Source: Bacteroidetes bacterium HGW-Bacteroidetes-4
GTDB lineage: Bacteria; Bacteroidota; Bacteroidia; Bacteroidales; SZUA-534
Assembly: GCA_002840905.1 (NCBI GenBank)
Contig: PHDD01000033.1
Span: 1-37,997, forward strand
Reading direction: 5' to 3'
DNA length: 37,997 nucleotides
Shown here: piece by piece, positions 17,474-26,645 of the stretch
How positions within the stretch are numbered: the first letter of the stretch is position 1
How the letters are laid out: every line of letters begins with the position of its first letter
Translations under genes and position numbers: made by a program
Notes under the pieces: generated by a model
What the model was told of the DNA's origin: nothing
Seen by the model: the letters and a program-made list of their open reading frames with translations, nothing else
Databases searched by the model: none

Positions 17474-18898
17474 TTAAAAATACAAATCGCGTTCGCCAGC
17501 TTTCACTTTATCGAGCCGTTCAATTAACGATTGCTTTATCATTCCCTCTTCCATTTCAGCCAGATTTTTGGCTATTACCCTTTCACCTTTGGCTTTTACA
17601 TCAAGCGTAGCATAATCTTCGAGGTATTCGGCCAAAGTAAGCATGGCATTGGGTGTGCAATATTTTTTGATAAACCCGGGTACCGAAAATTCCATAAAAT
17701 GCTCACCGGTTCGTCCGGCACGGTAACATGCCGTACAAAACGAGGGCAGGTAATCTTTATCGAGCAATTCGTCAATAATATCGCCCAATGAGCGATTATC
17801 ATTAATTTTGAATTGTTCTTTATCCAAATCCTGATTATCTTCTTTTTTAGAATAGGCCCCCATTTCAATTTTAGTTCCTCCATCAATCTGCGAAACACCA
17901 AAACTCATTATCTCAGAACGTATTTCCATGGGTTCGCGGGCGGTAAGAATTAACCCGGTATAAGGAACTGCCAGGCGTAAAATAGCTACCAAACGGGTAA
18001 AATCTCCGTCAGAAACACGCCATTTATCCACTATAGCGAACTCGCTGGCATCTTTTATCCGTGGAAACGAAATGGTATGCGGCCCCACATTATAGCAGGC
18101 TTCAAAGTGATTTACATGGCGGATTAGTGCCAGCAACTCAAATCGCCAATCGTACAAGCCAAATAATGCACCAATACCCACATCATCAATTCCGGCTTCC
18201 TGAGCACGGTCGAGAGCTGTCAGGCGGTAATTGTAATCGGCTTTTTTACCGGCCAGATGCACACTTTGGTAGGTTTCGTGGTGATATGTTTCCTGAAAAA
18301 TCTGATAGGTTCCAATCCCGGCTTCATGCACGGTTCTGAAATCGTCAATCTCCATTGGAGCCGCATTAATGTTAACCCGCCGTATCTCGCCATTGCCTTT
18401 CTTTACTTTATATACCGTGCGTACCGAATTGGCTATAAATTCTGCATTGTATTTGGGATGCTCGCCATAAACCAGAATCAGCCGTTTTTGGCCGTTTTCT
18501 TCCAAAGCCTCAACTTCCTTTACCAATTGCTCGTCGCTTAAGGTAGTGCGCACCTGCTTTCGGTTGGTTGTGCGGAAACCACAGTATTTACAATTGTTGG
18601 TGCAAAAATTCCCCACATAAAGTGGAGCAAATAGTACAATACGTTTGCCATATACTTTCTCCTTAAGGGTTTTGGCTCCTTGTTTAATCTCCTCAATCAA
18701 TTCCGGATCGGTAGCATTTATTAACACCGCTGTTTCCTCGAGGCTCAGGCGATTCTTATCGAGCGATTTGGCAATTACTTCACGAACCCGCTCTTTGGTA
18801 GGATGCGTATTTTCAAGAAAACGTTGTATTTCCTGCTCATCGATAAAGGGTTTCATCCGTTCGTCGGCAATGGCGTACTGTTGCGGTTGGTAAATCAT
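17474..18898 (-). CDS. hydG: [FeFe]-hydrogenase maturase HydG (radical SAM tyrosine lyase)
   Basis: A 474-residue radical SAM enzyme that splits tyrosine to give the CO and cyanide ligands of the H-cluster. The N-terminal cluster motif is CTNNCKYC (Cys99, Cys103, Cys106) followed by GFRTTN. The C-terminal part has FCTACYRAGRTGEHFM and a further Cys some 20 residues on (FIKKYC), which is the auxiliary-cluster motif that sets HydG apart from the related ThiH. The length is typical. It is the first gene of a hydG-hydE unit. Its leader carries three tandem copies of a 14-15-base repeat directly before the start codon and a candidate -7 box some 210 bases upstream. Confidence 0.94.
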   Translation of the reverse strand: MIYQPQQYAIADERMKPFIDEQEIQRFLENTHPTKERVREVIAKSLDKNRLSLEETAVLINATDPELIEEIKQGAKTLKEKVYGKRIVLFAPLYVGNFCTNNCKYCGFRTTNRKQVRTTLSDEQLVKEVEALEENGQKRLILVYGEHPKYNAEFIANSVRTVYKVKKGNGEIRRVNINAAPMEIDDFRTVHEAGIGTYQIFQETYHHETYQSVHLAGKKADYNYRLTALDRAQEAGIDDVGIGALFGLYDWRFELLALIRHVNHFEACYNVGPHTISFPRIKDASEFAIVDKWRVSDGDFTRLVAILRLAVPYTGLILTAREPMEIRSEIMSFGVSQIDGGTKIEMGAYSKKEDNQDLDKEQFKINDNRSLGDIIDELLDKDYLPSFCTACYRAGRTGEHFMEFSVPGFIKKYCTPNAMLTLAEYLEDYATLDVKAKGERVIAKNLAEMEEGMIKQSLIERLDKVKAGERDLYF

Positions 18899-18900
18899 GG

Positions 18901-18944
18901 TTTAGACAATTAGATTTTAGACAATAGATTTTAGACCATTATTC
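18901..18944. repeat. three-copy tandem repeat in the hydG leader
   Basis: On the plus strand the units read TTTAGACAATTAGAT (18901-18915), TTTAGACAATAGAT (18916-18929) and a decayed TTTAGACCATTATTC (18930-18944). They lie immediately upstream of the hydG start codon, in the untranslated leader, where they could influence ribosome access or vary in copy number. Confidence 0.7.
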
Positions 18945-19108
18945 TCGCCGGATTCCTGGAAATTATTTTGGAAGGAAAATTATGAATAGATAAGTATCAA
19001 TAGAATATAATCCATTCAAAGTTTCTTTTCCGTCAGCAAGTCCTCCGGATCCGATTTTAGTTAAGTTTCCTCGATAACCGATACCTCCGTTATTTTAGAA
19101 TTACGCAA

Positions 19109-19136
19109 CAAATATACGATTATGTGGCTTGCAAAA
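19109..19136 (-). promoter_or_regulatory. candidate hydG promoter
   Basis: On the minus strand TATATTTG (19116-19109) matches TAnnTTTG exactly. TTTTGC lies 15 bases upstream, which is shorter than the usual spacing, so only the -7 box is well supported. Confidence 0.35.
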
Positions 19137-19207
19137 ATGTGATAATTGTTACGCTTTTAAGGAAATGATTATGATTTTTATCAGCGTTTTGTCTTTAAAC
19201 CAGAAGT

Positions 19208-19495
19208 TTATTCAAAAGGACGGTTTTTTTGTGCTTCCGGTTTTTCCCAGGTAAACTCCTCTTTCCGGGGAACCGGATCGTAGCCCCATCCACCCCATTG
19301 GTGGCATGAGAAAATACGACGCACCGCCAAAAACAAACCTTTAACCGGTCCATGAATCTTTAAGGCTTCGATGGTATAATGCGAACACGTGGGATTGTAC
19401 CTACAGGCATTGGGCAGCCAAGGCGAAAGCACCCACTGGTAAAGCTTTACCGGGATAATAAGTATAAAAGCAAAAAACCGGCTTAAGATTTTCAT
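19208..19495 (-). CDS. yidD: YidD membrane protein insertion efficiency factor
   Basis: A 95-residue member of the YidD (DUF37) family, a small inner-membrane-associated protein that helps YidC insert membrane proteins. An amphipathic N-terminus (MKILSRFFAFILIIPVKLYQWVLSPWLP) leads into the family core NACRYNPTCSHYTIEALKIHGPVKGLFLAVRRIFSCHQWGGWGYDPVP, in which the cysteines and the GWGYDPVP ending are diagnostic. The length is typical. It is separate from yidC, rnpA and rpmH here, which is common in Bacteroidota. It is followed on the same strand by hydG after 309 bases, too far to assume one transcript. Confidence 0.93.
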   Translation of the reverse strand: MKILSRFFAFILIIPVKLYQWVLSPWLPNACRYNPTCSHYTIEALKIHGPVKGLFLAVRRIFSCHQWGGWGYDPVPRKEEFTWEKPEAQKNRPFE

Positions 19496-19635
19496 AAGGT
19501 AAAGGTAGCTATAAAATGATGTATTTTAGCAGCCATCTTGTATTTCAACCTCTATTTTACGCACTTCAGTAAGTTTTTTCTTTTCGGATACAAAAAAAGT
19601 AGTAACTAGCATCCCAATTTATTTAAAAAAAAACT

Positions 19636-20274
19636 ATGACAACGCCCATTCACCGCTATACGCGAACCGAAGAACAGATAAACATCTGGAGCCATTTTGC
19701 CGGCATAATACTGAGCCTAATAGGCACGGTAATTTTATTAATAAAAGGGATTCATCTGCAAAGTGCTATACATATAGCAAGTTATGCGCTATACGGTACT
19801 AGCATGCTGGTGTTGTTTTCTGCCTCAACGCTTTACCATGCTGCCACAGAACCCGAACGACGAAAAAAGTTGAATATCTTCGACCATGCTGCCATTTATT
19901 TTCTGATTGCCGGTACATACACCCCTTTTACACTGCTTGGCTTGCAGGGATCCTGGGGATGGACCATTTTTGGCGTAGCCTGGGGAATTGGCCTGGCAGG
20001 AATCATTTTGAAATTATTTTTTACGGGCCGTTACAACCTGCTTTCAACCATTAGTTACGTTGCCATGGGCTGGATTATTGTTTTTGCCCTGAAACCCTTA
20101 ATTGAACGCTTTTCGTTTGAAGGATTGATGTGGCTGGCTGCCGGCGGTTTATTCTACACCATTGGAGCTGTACTTTATATGTTTAAAAAGATTCCTTACA
20201 ACCACGCCATCTTTCATTTCTTTGTACTGGCCGGAGCCATTGCCCATTATTTTGGTATTTTACTTTATACCTAG
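19636..20274 (+). CDS. hemolysin III / TrhA-like seven-helix membrane protein
   Basis: A 212-residue integral membrane protein with seven predicted helices, of the hemolysin III (PAQR-related) family. The family's conserved polar residues are visible: SASTLYHAA after helix 2, FDHAAIYFLIAGTYTPF in helix 3, and HAIFHFFVLAGAIAHY in the last helices, which together supply the Ser/Asp/His metal site typical of PAQR proteins. Despite the name, a lytic role is doubtful; relatives affect membrane lipid homeostasis. The gene is monocistronic and ends at a strong terminator shared with ppdK. Confidence 0.88.
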   Translation: MTTPIHRYTRTEEQINIWSHFAGIILSLIGTVILLIKGIHLQSAIHIASYALYGTSMLVLFSASTLYHAATEPERRKKLNIFDHAAIYFLIAGTYTPFTLLGLQGSWGWTIFGVAWGIGLAGIILKLFFTGRYNLLSTISYVAMGWIIVFALKPLIERFSFEGLMWLAAGGLFYTIGAVLYMFKKIPYNHAIFHFFVLAGAIAHYFGILLYT

Positions 20275-20340
20275 TTTCGTAAAGCGATCGATTTTATTCA
20301 TTTTTCTAATTAAGCACGCAGTTGTGCGTTATCTGGTATA

Positions 20341-20370
20341 AAAAAAGCCCCTAGTTCAGGGGCTTTTATT
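20341..20370. terminator. strong bidirectional terminator
   Basis: AAAAGCCCC (20343-20351) and GGGGCTTTT (20359-20367) pair perfectly around a seven-base loop, with an A-run before and T-rich sequence after. It serves both the hemolysin III-like gene and the convergent ppdK gene. Confidence 0.88.
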
Positions 20371-20390
20371 TAGTATACTATTTTAAAGTA

Positions 20391-23108
20391 TTAACGTAAG
20401 TTTGCCTGCGCAGCCGCTAAACGGGCAATGGGCACACGGAACGGAGAACATGAAACATAATCTAATCCTGTACGGTGACAGAACTCAACTGATGAAGGTT
20501 CACCACCATGTTCACCACAAATACCCAGTTTTAAGTCTGAACGTACTGAGCGACCTTTTTGGCAAGCCATTTCAACCAACTGACCAACACCTGTCTGGTC
20601 TAAGGCCTGGAATGGATCTTGTTTTAATACTCCTTTTTCGATGTAAATGGGTAAGAATTTACCGGCATCGTCACGCGAATATCCAAAAGTCATTTGCGTA
20701 AGGTCGTTGGTTCCGAACGAGAAGAATTCAGCGTTAGCAGCCACTTCATTTGCAGTAAGCGCTGCACGTGGAATCTCAATCATGGTTCCCACCATAAAGT
20801 CGACTTTCACACCTTTTTCAGCCTGAACTTCGGCAGCTACTTTACGAATAATGGCTTCCTGCATCTGGAATTCCTTGGCTGTTCCAATCAGAGGAACCAT
20901 AATTTCAGGTTTGGGATTAAACCCTTCTTTTTTAAGATCACAAGCCGCTTCCATAATGGCGCGAGCCTGCATCTCGGTAATTTCAGGATAAGTGATTCCC
21001 AAACGGCAACCCCGGTGACCCAACATGGGGTTGAATTCATGTAACGATTCTACTTTTTCTGTTACAATCTTAACATCAACACCTAATTTATCGGCCATTT
21101 CTTTTTGTGAAGCCAGGTCGTTTGGAGTAAACTCGTGCAATGGAGGATCCAATAAACGAATGGTTACCCCAAAGCCGTCCATTGCTTTAAGAATTCCGTA
21201 GAAATCTTCGCGCTGAATGGGTAGTAATTTCTCCAAAGCTTTTTTACGACCGGCTAAATTTTCAGCCAATATCATTTCACGAATTGCCCAGATGCGGTCT
21301 CCTTCAAAGAACATGTGCTCGGTGCGGCAAAGCCCAATTCCCTTAGCTCCAAACTCACGGGCTATTTTTGCGTCGTTCGGGGAATCGGCATTGGTACGAA
21401 CATACATCCGGGTATTTTTCTCGGCCAGTTCCATTACCTTACCAAAATCTCCATCCAACGATGGGGTAATGGTAGCTACTTTTCCTTCGTAAACCACTCC
21501 GGTAGAACCATCAAGCGAAATAAAATCGCCTTTTTTGAAAGTTACCCCGTTAATGGTCATTGAAGTATGGGTAACCGCTAATCCGGCAGCTGAGGAAATA
21601 CAGCATTTACCCATTCCACGGGCCACTACGGCAGCATGCGAGGTCATTCCACCCCGTTCGGTAAGAATACCTACAGCAGCATACATTCCTTTTAAATCTT
21701 CAGGCGAAGTTTCGCGACGGACAAGGATTACTTTCTCACCTTTTGCCGCTTCAATTTCGGCATCTTCAGCAGAGAAAACAATCTTACCGGTTGCAGCTCC
21801 TGGAGAAGCCGGCAAACCTTTTGACAACACCTTGGCATCAGCAATCGCTTTGGCATCGAATACCGGGTGAAGCAATTCGTCGAGTTTGTTGGCATCCTGA
21901 CGTAAAATGGCTGTTTTTTCGTCAATTAATCCTTCTTTAAGCATATCGACAGCCATTTTAACCATAGCAGCTCCGGTCCGTTTACCATTTCGGGTTTGCA
22001 GCATCCAGAGTTTACCATCCTGAACGGTGAACTCCATATCCTGCATGTCTTTATAGTGTTGCTCCAGTTTATGCTGAGTTTCAAACAATTGTTTATACAC
22101 TTCAGGCATGGCTTCTTCCAGCGAAGGGAATTTTGCCAGACGATCGGCTTCTGAAGTACCATTACGTTCGGCCCAACGTTTGGAACCAATTTTAGTAATT
22201 TCGAGTGGTGTACGAATACCGGCAACCACATCTTCGCCCTGAGCATTCACCAGATACTCCCCATTGAACTGGTTTTCTCCTGTTGATGCATCGCGCGAAA
22301 AACAAACACCGGTTGCAGAGGTTTCACCCATATTACCATAAACCATGGCCTGCACATTAACTGCAGTTCCCCACTCATCGGGAATTTGTTCCATACGACG
22401 GTATAAAATAGCCCGTTCGGTATTCCATGAATCGAATACGGCACAAATGGCTCCCCATAATTGATCCCAGGGATTTGTCGGGAAATCAACTCCTGCTTTG
22501 GCTTTTACTACTTTCTTATAAGCTTCAACCACATTCTTTAAGTCGGCTACAGTTAGCTCGGTATCCGATTTATAACCTTTTTCAGCTTTTATTTTATCCA
22601 ACACCTGCTCAAAAGGATCGTGTTCACCTTCATCAGCTACCACACCCATAACCACATCGCCGTACATGTGAATAAAACGTCGGTAGGAATCGTAGGCAAA
22701 TTTCTCGTTTCCTGATTTCTCAGCAACCAATTTTACCGTATCATCATTCATTCCAAGGTTAAGCACGGTATTCATCATTCCCGGCATAGACGCGCGGGCA
22801 CCTGAACGTACGGATACCAACAAAGGAAAAGCTTCGCCTTTTGAACCAAATTTTGCATTCATTACTTTCTCAGTAGCGGCAATTCCTGCTTCCACTTCAG
22901 ATTTCATTAACTCAACAACTTTATCTTTTCCAATGGAATTGTATTCGGTACAAACTTCGGTTGTAATGGTGAAACCGGCGGGTACTGGCACTCCAATAAG
23001 GTTCATCTCAGCCAGATTGGCTCCTTTTCCACCCAACAGGTTTTTCATGTCGGCTCTACCTTCTGCTTTACCGTTCCCAAAGGTATAAACACGTTTTTTC
23101 TGTGTCAT
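20391..23108 (-). CDS. ppdK: pyruvate, phosphate dikinase
   Basis: A 905-residue cytoplasmic enzyme that interconverts pyruvate + ATP + phosphate with phosphoenolpyruvate + AMP + pyrophosphate. The N-terminal ATP-grasp part has LLGGKGANLAEM and VRSGARASMPGMMNTVLNLG. The swivelling domain carries GGMTSHAAVVARGMGK with catalytic His491 and, two residues before it, Thr489, the position phosphorylated by regulatory proteins in the family. The C-terminal TIM barrel has RLLDPPLHEF, LGHRGCRLG, GTNDLTQMTFGYSRDD and the catalytic-Cys region GICGEHGGEPSSVEF. The length is slightly above the usual 875-890. It supports PPi-linked glycolysis or gluconeogenesis in an anaerobe. It is monocistronic, and its promoter must lie in the 530-base region shared with susC. 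Confidence 0.97.
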   Translation of the reverse strand: MTQKKRVYTFGNGKAEGRADMKNLLGGKGANLAEMNLIGVPVPAGFTITTEVCTEYNSIGKDKVVELMKSEVEAGIAATEKVMNAKFGSKGEAFPLLVSVRSGARASMPGMMNTVLNLGMNDDTVKLVAEKSGNEKFAYDSYRRFIHMYGDVVMGVVADEGEHDPFEQVLDKIKAEKGYKSDTELTVADLKNVVEAYKKVVKAKAGVDFPTNPWDQLWGAICAVFDSWNTERAILYRRMEQIPDEWGTAVNVQAMVYGNMGETSATGVCFSRDASTGENQFNGEYLVNAQGEDVVAGIRTPLEITKIGSKRWAERNGTSEADRLAKFPSLEEAMPEVYKQLFETQHKLEQHYKDMQDMEFTVQDGKLWMLQTRNGKRTGAAMVKMAVDMLKEGLIDEKTAILRQDANKLDELLHPVFDAKAIADAKVLSKGLPASPGAATGKIVFSAEDAEIEAAKGEKVILVRRETSPEDLKGMYAAVGILTERGGMTSHAAVVARGMGKCCISSAAGLAVTHTSMTINGVTFKKGDFISLDGSTGVVYEGKVATITPSLDGDFGKVMELAEKNTRMYVRTNADSPNDAKIAREFGAKGIGLCRTEHMFFEGDRIWAIREMILAENLAGRKKALEKLLPIQREDFYGILKAMDGFGVTIRLLDPPLHEFTPNDLASQKEMADKLGVDVKIVTEKVESLHEFNPMLGHRGCRLGITYPEITEMQARAIMEAACDLKKEGFNPKPEIMVPLIGTAKEFQMQEAIIRKVAAEVQAEKGVKVDFMVGTMIEIPRAALTANEVAANAEFFSFGTNDLTQMTFGYSRDDAGKFLPIYIEKGVLKQDPFQALDQTGVGQLVEMACQKGRSVRSDLKLGICGEHGGEPSSVEFCHRTGLDYVSCSPFRVPIARLAAAQANLR

Positions 23109-23638
23109 AATGATTTGAATTTATGTTTGATAATCGATTATTTACGGTACAAATTCTTGCTTTAAAAGTATGTTTTTAAGCACCGCTAAATTACAATAAT
23201 TTGAAAAATATGGACTACAAACTTTTAAAAAATTCCTCGAATAGGACGAATTGTTTAAATTAAAATTTAAGTGACTGTTTTTTGTGTTCAACTTAGCAAC
23301 AATAAGCTGAGTGTTAAAACATTTTACATGCAAAAAGTAATTAAAATACCCATGATAGGTGTCTTGCATTATTGGCTGAGCCGATAAGCTGCTTATAAAA
23401 GAAAGGGATGGGTATTTGGATTGTTTGAAAAATAAACTTTTTACAAAATAAGTAAATCGAATAATTTTAAAACAAAAACATGCTAAGCGCTGTTTTTCTT
23501 TTACTTACACTGTATTGTATAGGTAATGTTGTGGTTACCCTGAAAAGCAATTAACCTGCTGTGAATACAATATGACGCGGAATAATTGCCTTTTGGCGAT
23601 AAGTGGCGCTAAATTAGCTCAATCAAAAACTAAACCCG
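23109..23638. other. divergent regulatory region between ppdK and the PUL
   Basis: These 530 bases hold no convincing gene; one 75-codon minus-strand frame has no family features. They contain several symmetric elements: a 10-bp inverted repeat (23344-23353 with 23408-23417) enclosing two smaller palindromes, GGTAA/TTACC (23522-23526, 23535-23539) and TATTGTAT/ATACAATA (23513-23520, 23565-23572). A near -7 box TAATGTTG (23524-23531) overlaps the GGTAA element and would give susC a leader of roughly 100 bases. Promoters for ppdK and susC must both be here. Confidence 0.55.
23344..23417. repeat. nested inverted repeats
   Basis: AAATACCCAT (23344-23353) and ATGGGTATTT (23408-23417) are perfect inverted copies. 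Between them lie a 15-base near-palindrome (ATTGGCTGAGCCGAT, 23371-23385) and a perfect 13-base palindrome (ATAAGCTGCTTAT, 23384-23396). The arrangement could be a folded RNA leader on either strand or a cluster of operators. No known riboswitch class is recognised. Confidence 0.55.
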
Positions 23639-23644
23639 ATGCAT

Positions 23645-26641
23645 ATGAAACACAAACTACACCTACTCGCTGTTTTATGGTTTGCCCTGATGAACTCCAT
23701 CGTACTAAATGCACAAACATTAACTATAAGCGGTACCGTAGTAGATAAGCATAACGAATCTATTCCGGGTGTTACCATTCATGTTAAAAACACCAACCTG
23801 GGAACCATCACGAATATTGACGGTCAGTTCAGTATTGAAACCGAACTCAATAGCATTCTGGTATTTTCAATGGTGGGAATGGAAACCCAGGAATATCTGG
23901 TAAGCAACACGCAGCCTGTTACCATTACCCTGTTGGAAGATGTTAAACAGCTTGATGAGATAGTGGTGATTGGGTATGGAACAGTTAAAAAAAGTGATTT
24001 AACAGGAGCAGTAGGTTCTGTAAAAGCCGACGAAATGGTAAAAATTACCTCTATGAATCCGGTGCAAAGCCTACAGGGAAAAGTTAGCGGAGTGCAAATC
24101 ACAAGCACTTCAGGAGCTCCGGGGGCTTCTCCCGTGGTCCGCATACGTGGTGTGGGAACGCTCAACGACAACTCTCCCATTTATGTTGTAGATGGTGTTA
24201 TTCTTAACGACATTTCGTTTTTAAATGCTGCAGATATTGAATCAACTGAAATATTGAAAGATGCTTCAGCAACAGCTATTTATGGCTCCCGGGGATCTAA
24301 TGGTGTTATCTTAATAACTACAAAAACAGGTCAAAAAGGAAGTTCTGGCACCACATTTAATTACAATGGTGAGATTGGAATTCAACAACTTACAAAAAAA
24401 ATAGATTTGTTGACAGGGAAAGAATATGCAATCGTTACCAATATGATAAAACCCACCTATAACAATGTTGATTTGGTACCAAATACCGATTGGCAAGACC
24501 TGGTTTTTAGTCCCGCAAATATTACCAATCATCAATTATCTGCCTCGGGAAGTTCCGAAATGAGCCAGTTTTACATTAGCCTCGGGTACTTTAACCAGCA
24601 GGGTATTGTCGATAAATCGAGTTACGAAAGACTTTCTTTTAAACTAAATAACTCCTATCAGTTATCTGAAAATTTCAGACTAGGGAATAACCTTACTTTT
24701 ACACCCTACAAGCAACAAAATGCGCCCAATGTTACTTATCAGGTATATCGGGCCAATCCTTTGTTGGAACCCTATCGTGAAGATGGCAGCTTTGCTGGTG
24801 TACCTGGTGTAGGAAACCCCTTGGCCGACTTAGCTTATTCAAACAATTACAACAAGGGAATTCGGGGTGTAGGCAATTTATTTGCCGAAGCAACTTTTCT
24901 TAATTCTATTAACTTCAAAAGTAGTTTTGGAATCGATGCCCTGTACAACAAATCAATTAATTTCACTCCCGAATATAACGTGTTGTACTATGATGGAACA
25001 CAATCGATGCAAAGTAATCCTACAAACGATTTAACAAAAGGCTCAACCGAAAATATGACCTGGCTTTGGGAAAACACTCTCAACTATAATAAAGAAATAA
25101 ACAAACATTCCATAAGTGCTGTAGTCGGGTATACGATGCAAAATTCCAATTCAGAGTATTTTAATATTTCGGGCGAAAACATACTGCGCAACGGAGAAGA
25201 TTTTTGGTATTTACAACCAAGCTATATTACTGACAATTCTTTGAATCACCTTGTAAACAAAGTTGATGACAATTTAAACTATTCCATGATTTCCTATCTA
25301 TTCAGGGCTAATTACACTTTTGAAGGAAAGTACATTCTAACAGCAACTTTTCGTCGCGATGGATCATCAAAATTCAACCCCGAAAATCGCTTTAGTAATT
25401 TTCCATCATTTGCTGCCGGTTGGAATATTGCTGAAGAATCATTTATGGACTCATACACTTTCCTCACCAAATTAAAACTAAGAGCCAGCTGGGGTAAGAT
25501 TGGAAATGAAAAAATTACTTATTCCGATCGTTTTTCACTCACACAAAATCTATTGGCAGTATTTGGTCCCGACGACATCTCCTACCCCGCTGTTTCATAC
25601 AGCAAAAGCGGAAATCCTGATTTGAAATGGGAAACTACCACACAAACCGATTTAGGCCTGGAGGTCGGCTTTTTTAACGATAAATTAACCGGGGAGTTTG
25701 ATTTTTATAACCGCGTAACCGATGATATCCTTGTTTACCTTTCAACCCCAGGCCATCTGGGAAACGGACAGGGTCAACTGATACGCTACAATGCCGGTAG
25801 TGTTTTAAACCGTGGGTTCGAGGCAAGCATTAACTGGCGCGAGAAAAAAGGCGATTTCAGCTATGGTATAGGTATATTGGCTACTACGATTCACAACGAA
25901 ATATTAAGTATTGGCGGAAATAGTGAAGCTGATTCCCTGCTTTGGGGAGGTAATATTAACGGATATACCACACAAAGCCGAAAAGGATTGCCCATTGGTG
26001 CTTTTTACGGTTACAAAACCAACGGCATTTTCCAAACATCTGAAGAATTGGCTGCCTATCCGCATACCAGCGATGCTGAAGTAGGTTATTTGAGAAGAGT
26101 CGATGTCAATAACGATGGTATGATAAATGGTGCGGACCGCACCTATTTGGGTTCACCCATTCCAACCTTTATATTCGGAATTAATCTCGATTTAACTTAC
26201 CGGAATTTTGATTTTTCATTAAACATTCAGGGACAAACCGGAAACAAGATTCTTAACGGAAAAGAGATTGTACGTCCGGACAAATATAACTTCGAAAAAC
26301 ATGTTTTAGATGCCTGGACAGGTCCTGGTACAAGTACTACTGAACCAAAAGCTACCTGGGGTGGTTACAACTTTATTCCTTCCGATAAATTCATTCAAGA
26401 TGGATCATTTGCCCGCTTACGAAGTGTGATACTGGGTTATACCCTGCCAAATGAACTGAGCAGCAAATTTAATATTAGTAAACTACGCTTTTATATTAAA
26501 GGAGATAATCTGTTTACACTTACTAAGTTTACCGGATACTCTCCTGAAATTGCCAGTAACGATGTACTTGGAAACGCTATCGACATGGGAACCTATCCTA
26601 TAGCAGCTATTTATTCTTTCGGTGTCAACTTAACCTTTTAA
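23645..26641 (+). CDS. SusC-family TonB-dependent outer-membrane transporter
   Basis: An outer-membrane oligosaccharide importer of about 998 residues. I start at ATG 23645 (MKHKLHLL...), two codons after another ATG. A signal peptide ends in LNAQ, followed by a carboxypeptidase-regulatory-like domain (ISGTVVDKHNESIPGVTIHVK...), the TonB-box region (LDEIVVIGYGTVKKSDLTGAV), a plug with PVVRIRGVGT, PIYVVDGV and ILKDASATAIYGSRGSNGVILITTK, and a beta-barrel ending in an aromatic C-terminal strand (GVNLTF). It would form a lidded transporter with the SusD protein encoded four bases downstream. The hydrolase genes further on point to beta-1,2-glucan fragments as substrate. Confidence 0.95.
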   Translation: MKHKLHLLAVLWFALMNSIVLNAQTLTISGTVVDKHNESIPGVTIHVKNTNLGTITNIDGQFSIETELNSILVFSMVGMETQEYLVSNTQPVTITLLEDVKQLDEIVVIGYGTVKKSDLTGAVGSVKADEMVKITSMNPVQSLQGKVSGVQITSTSGAPGASPVVRIRGVGTLNDNSPIYVVDGVILNDISFLNAADIESTEILKDASATAIYGSRGSNGVILITTKTGQKGSSGTTFNYNGEIGIQQLTKKIDLLTGKEYAIVTNMIKPTYNNVDLVPNTDWQDLVFSPANITNHQLSASGSSEMSQFYISLGYFNQQGIVDKSSYERLSFKLNNSYQLSENFRLGNNLTFTPYKQQNAPNVTYQVYRANPLLEPYREDGSFAGVPGVGNPLADLAYSNNYNKGIRGVGNLFAEATFLNSINFKSSFGIDALYNKSINFTPEYNVLYYDGTQSMQSNPTNDLTKGSTENMTWLWENTLNYNKEINKHSISAVVGYTMQNSNSEYFNISGENILRNGEDFWYLQPSYITDNSLNHLVNKVDDNLNYSMISYLFRANYTFEGKYILTATFRRDGSSKFNPENRFSNFPSFAAGWNIAEESFMDSYTFLTKLKLRASWGKIGNEKITYSDRFSLTQNLLAVFGPDDISYPAVSYSKSGNPDLKWETTTQTDLGLEVGFFNDKLTGEFDFYNRVTDDILVYLSTPGHLGNGQGQLIRYNAGSVLNRGFEASINWREKKGDFSYGIGILATTIHNEILSIGGNSEADSLLWGGNINGYTTQSRKGLPIGAFYGYKTNGIFQTSEELAAYPHTSDAEVGYLRRVDVNNDGMINGADRTYLGSPIPTFIFGINLDLTYRNFDFSLNIQGQTGNKILNGKEIVRPDKYNFEKHVLDAWTGPGTSTTEPKATWGGYNFIPSDKFIQDGSFARLRSVILGYTLPNELSSKFNISKLRFYIKGDNLFTLTKFTGYSPEIASNDVLGNAIDMGTYPIAAIYSFGVNLTF

Positions 26642-26645
26642 TACG

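Larger units (their letters stand above)
18899..19207. other. leader and intergenic region upstream of hydG
   Basis: No gene is seen in these 309 bases. They hold the tandem repeat next to hydG, a candidate hydG -7 box at 19109-19116, and otherwise AT-rich sequence. Two partly similar blocks containing CCTCCG followed by ATTTTAG occur near 19042 and 19084; their meaning is unclear. Confidence 0.5.

Noticed and set aside
17474-18898. ThiH (thiamine synthesis tyrosine lyase)
   Set aside because: The C-terminal auxiliary-cluster cysteines and the adjacent hydE fit HydG; no thi genes are nearby.
18901-18944. Possible start of a CRISPR array
   Set aside because: The units are only 14-15 bases, directly adjoining with no spacers, and no cas gene is present.
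19636-20274. A true haemolysin toxin
   Set aside because: The family name is historical; the protein is a housekeeping-type seven-helix PAQR relative with no secretion signal or toxin neighbours.
21535-21870. A 111-codon plus-strand frame opposite ppdK
   Set aside because: It is the antisense shadow of a strongly conserved gene; its residues follow from the ppdK codons.
23142-23369. A 75-codon minus-strand frame upstream of ppdK
   Set aside because: It overlaps the inverted-repeat region, shows no family motif, and its composition reflects AT-rich DNA.
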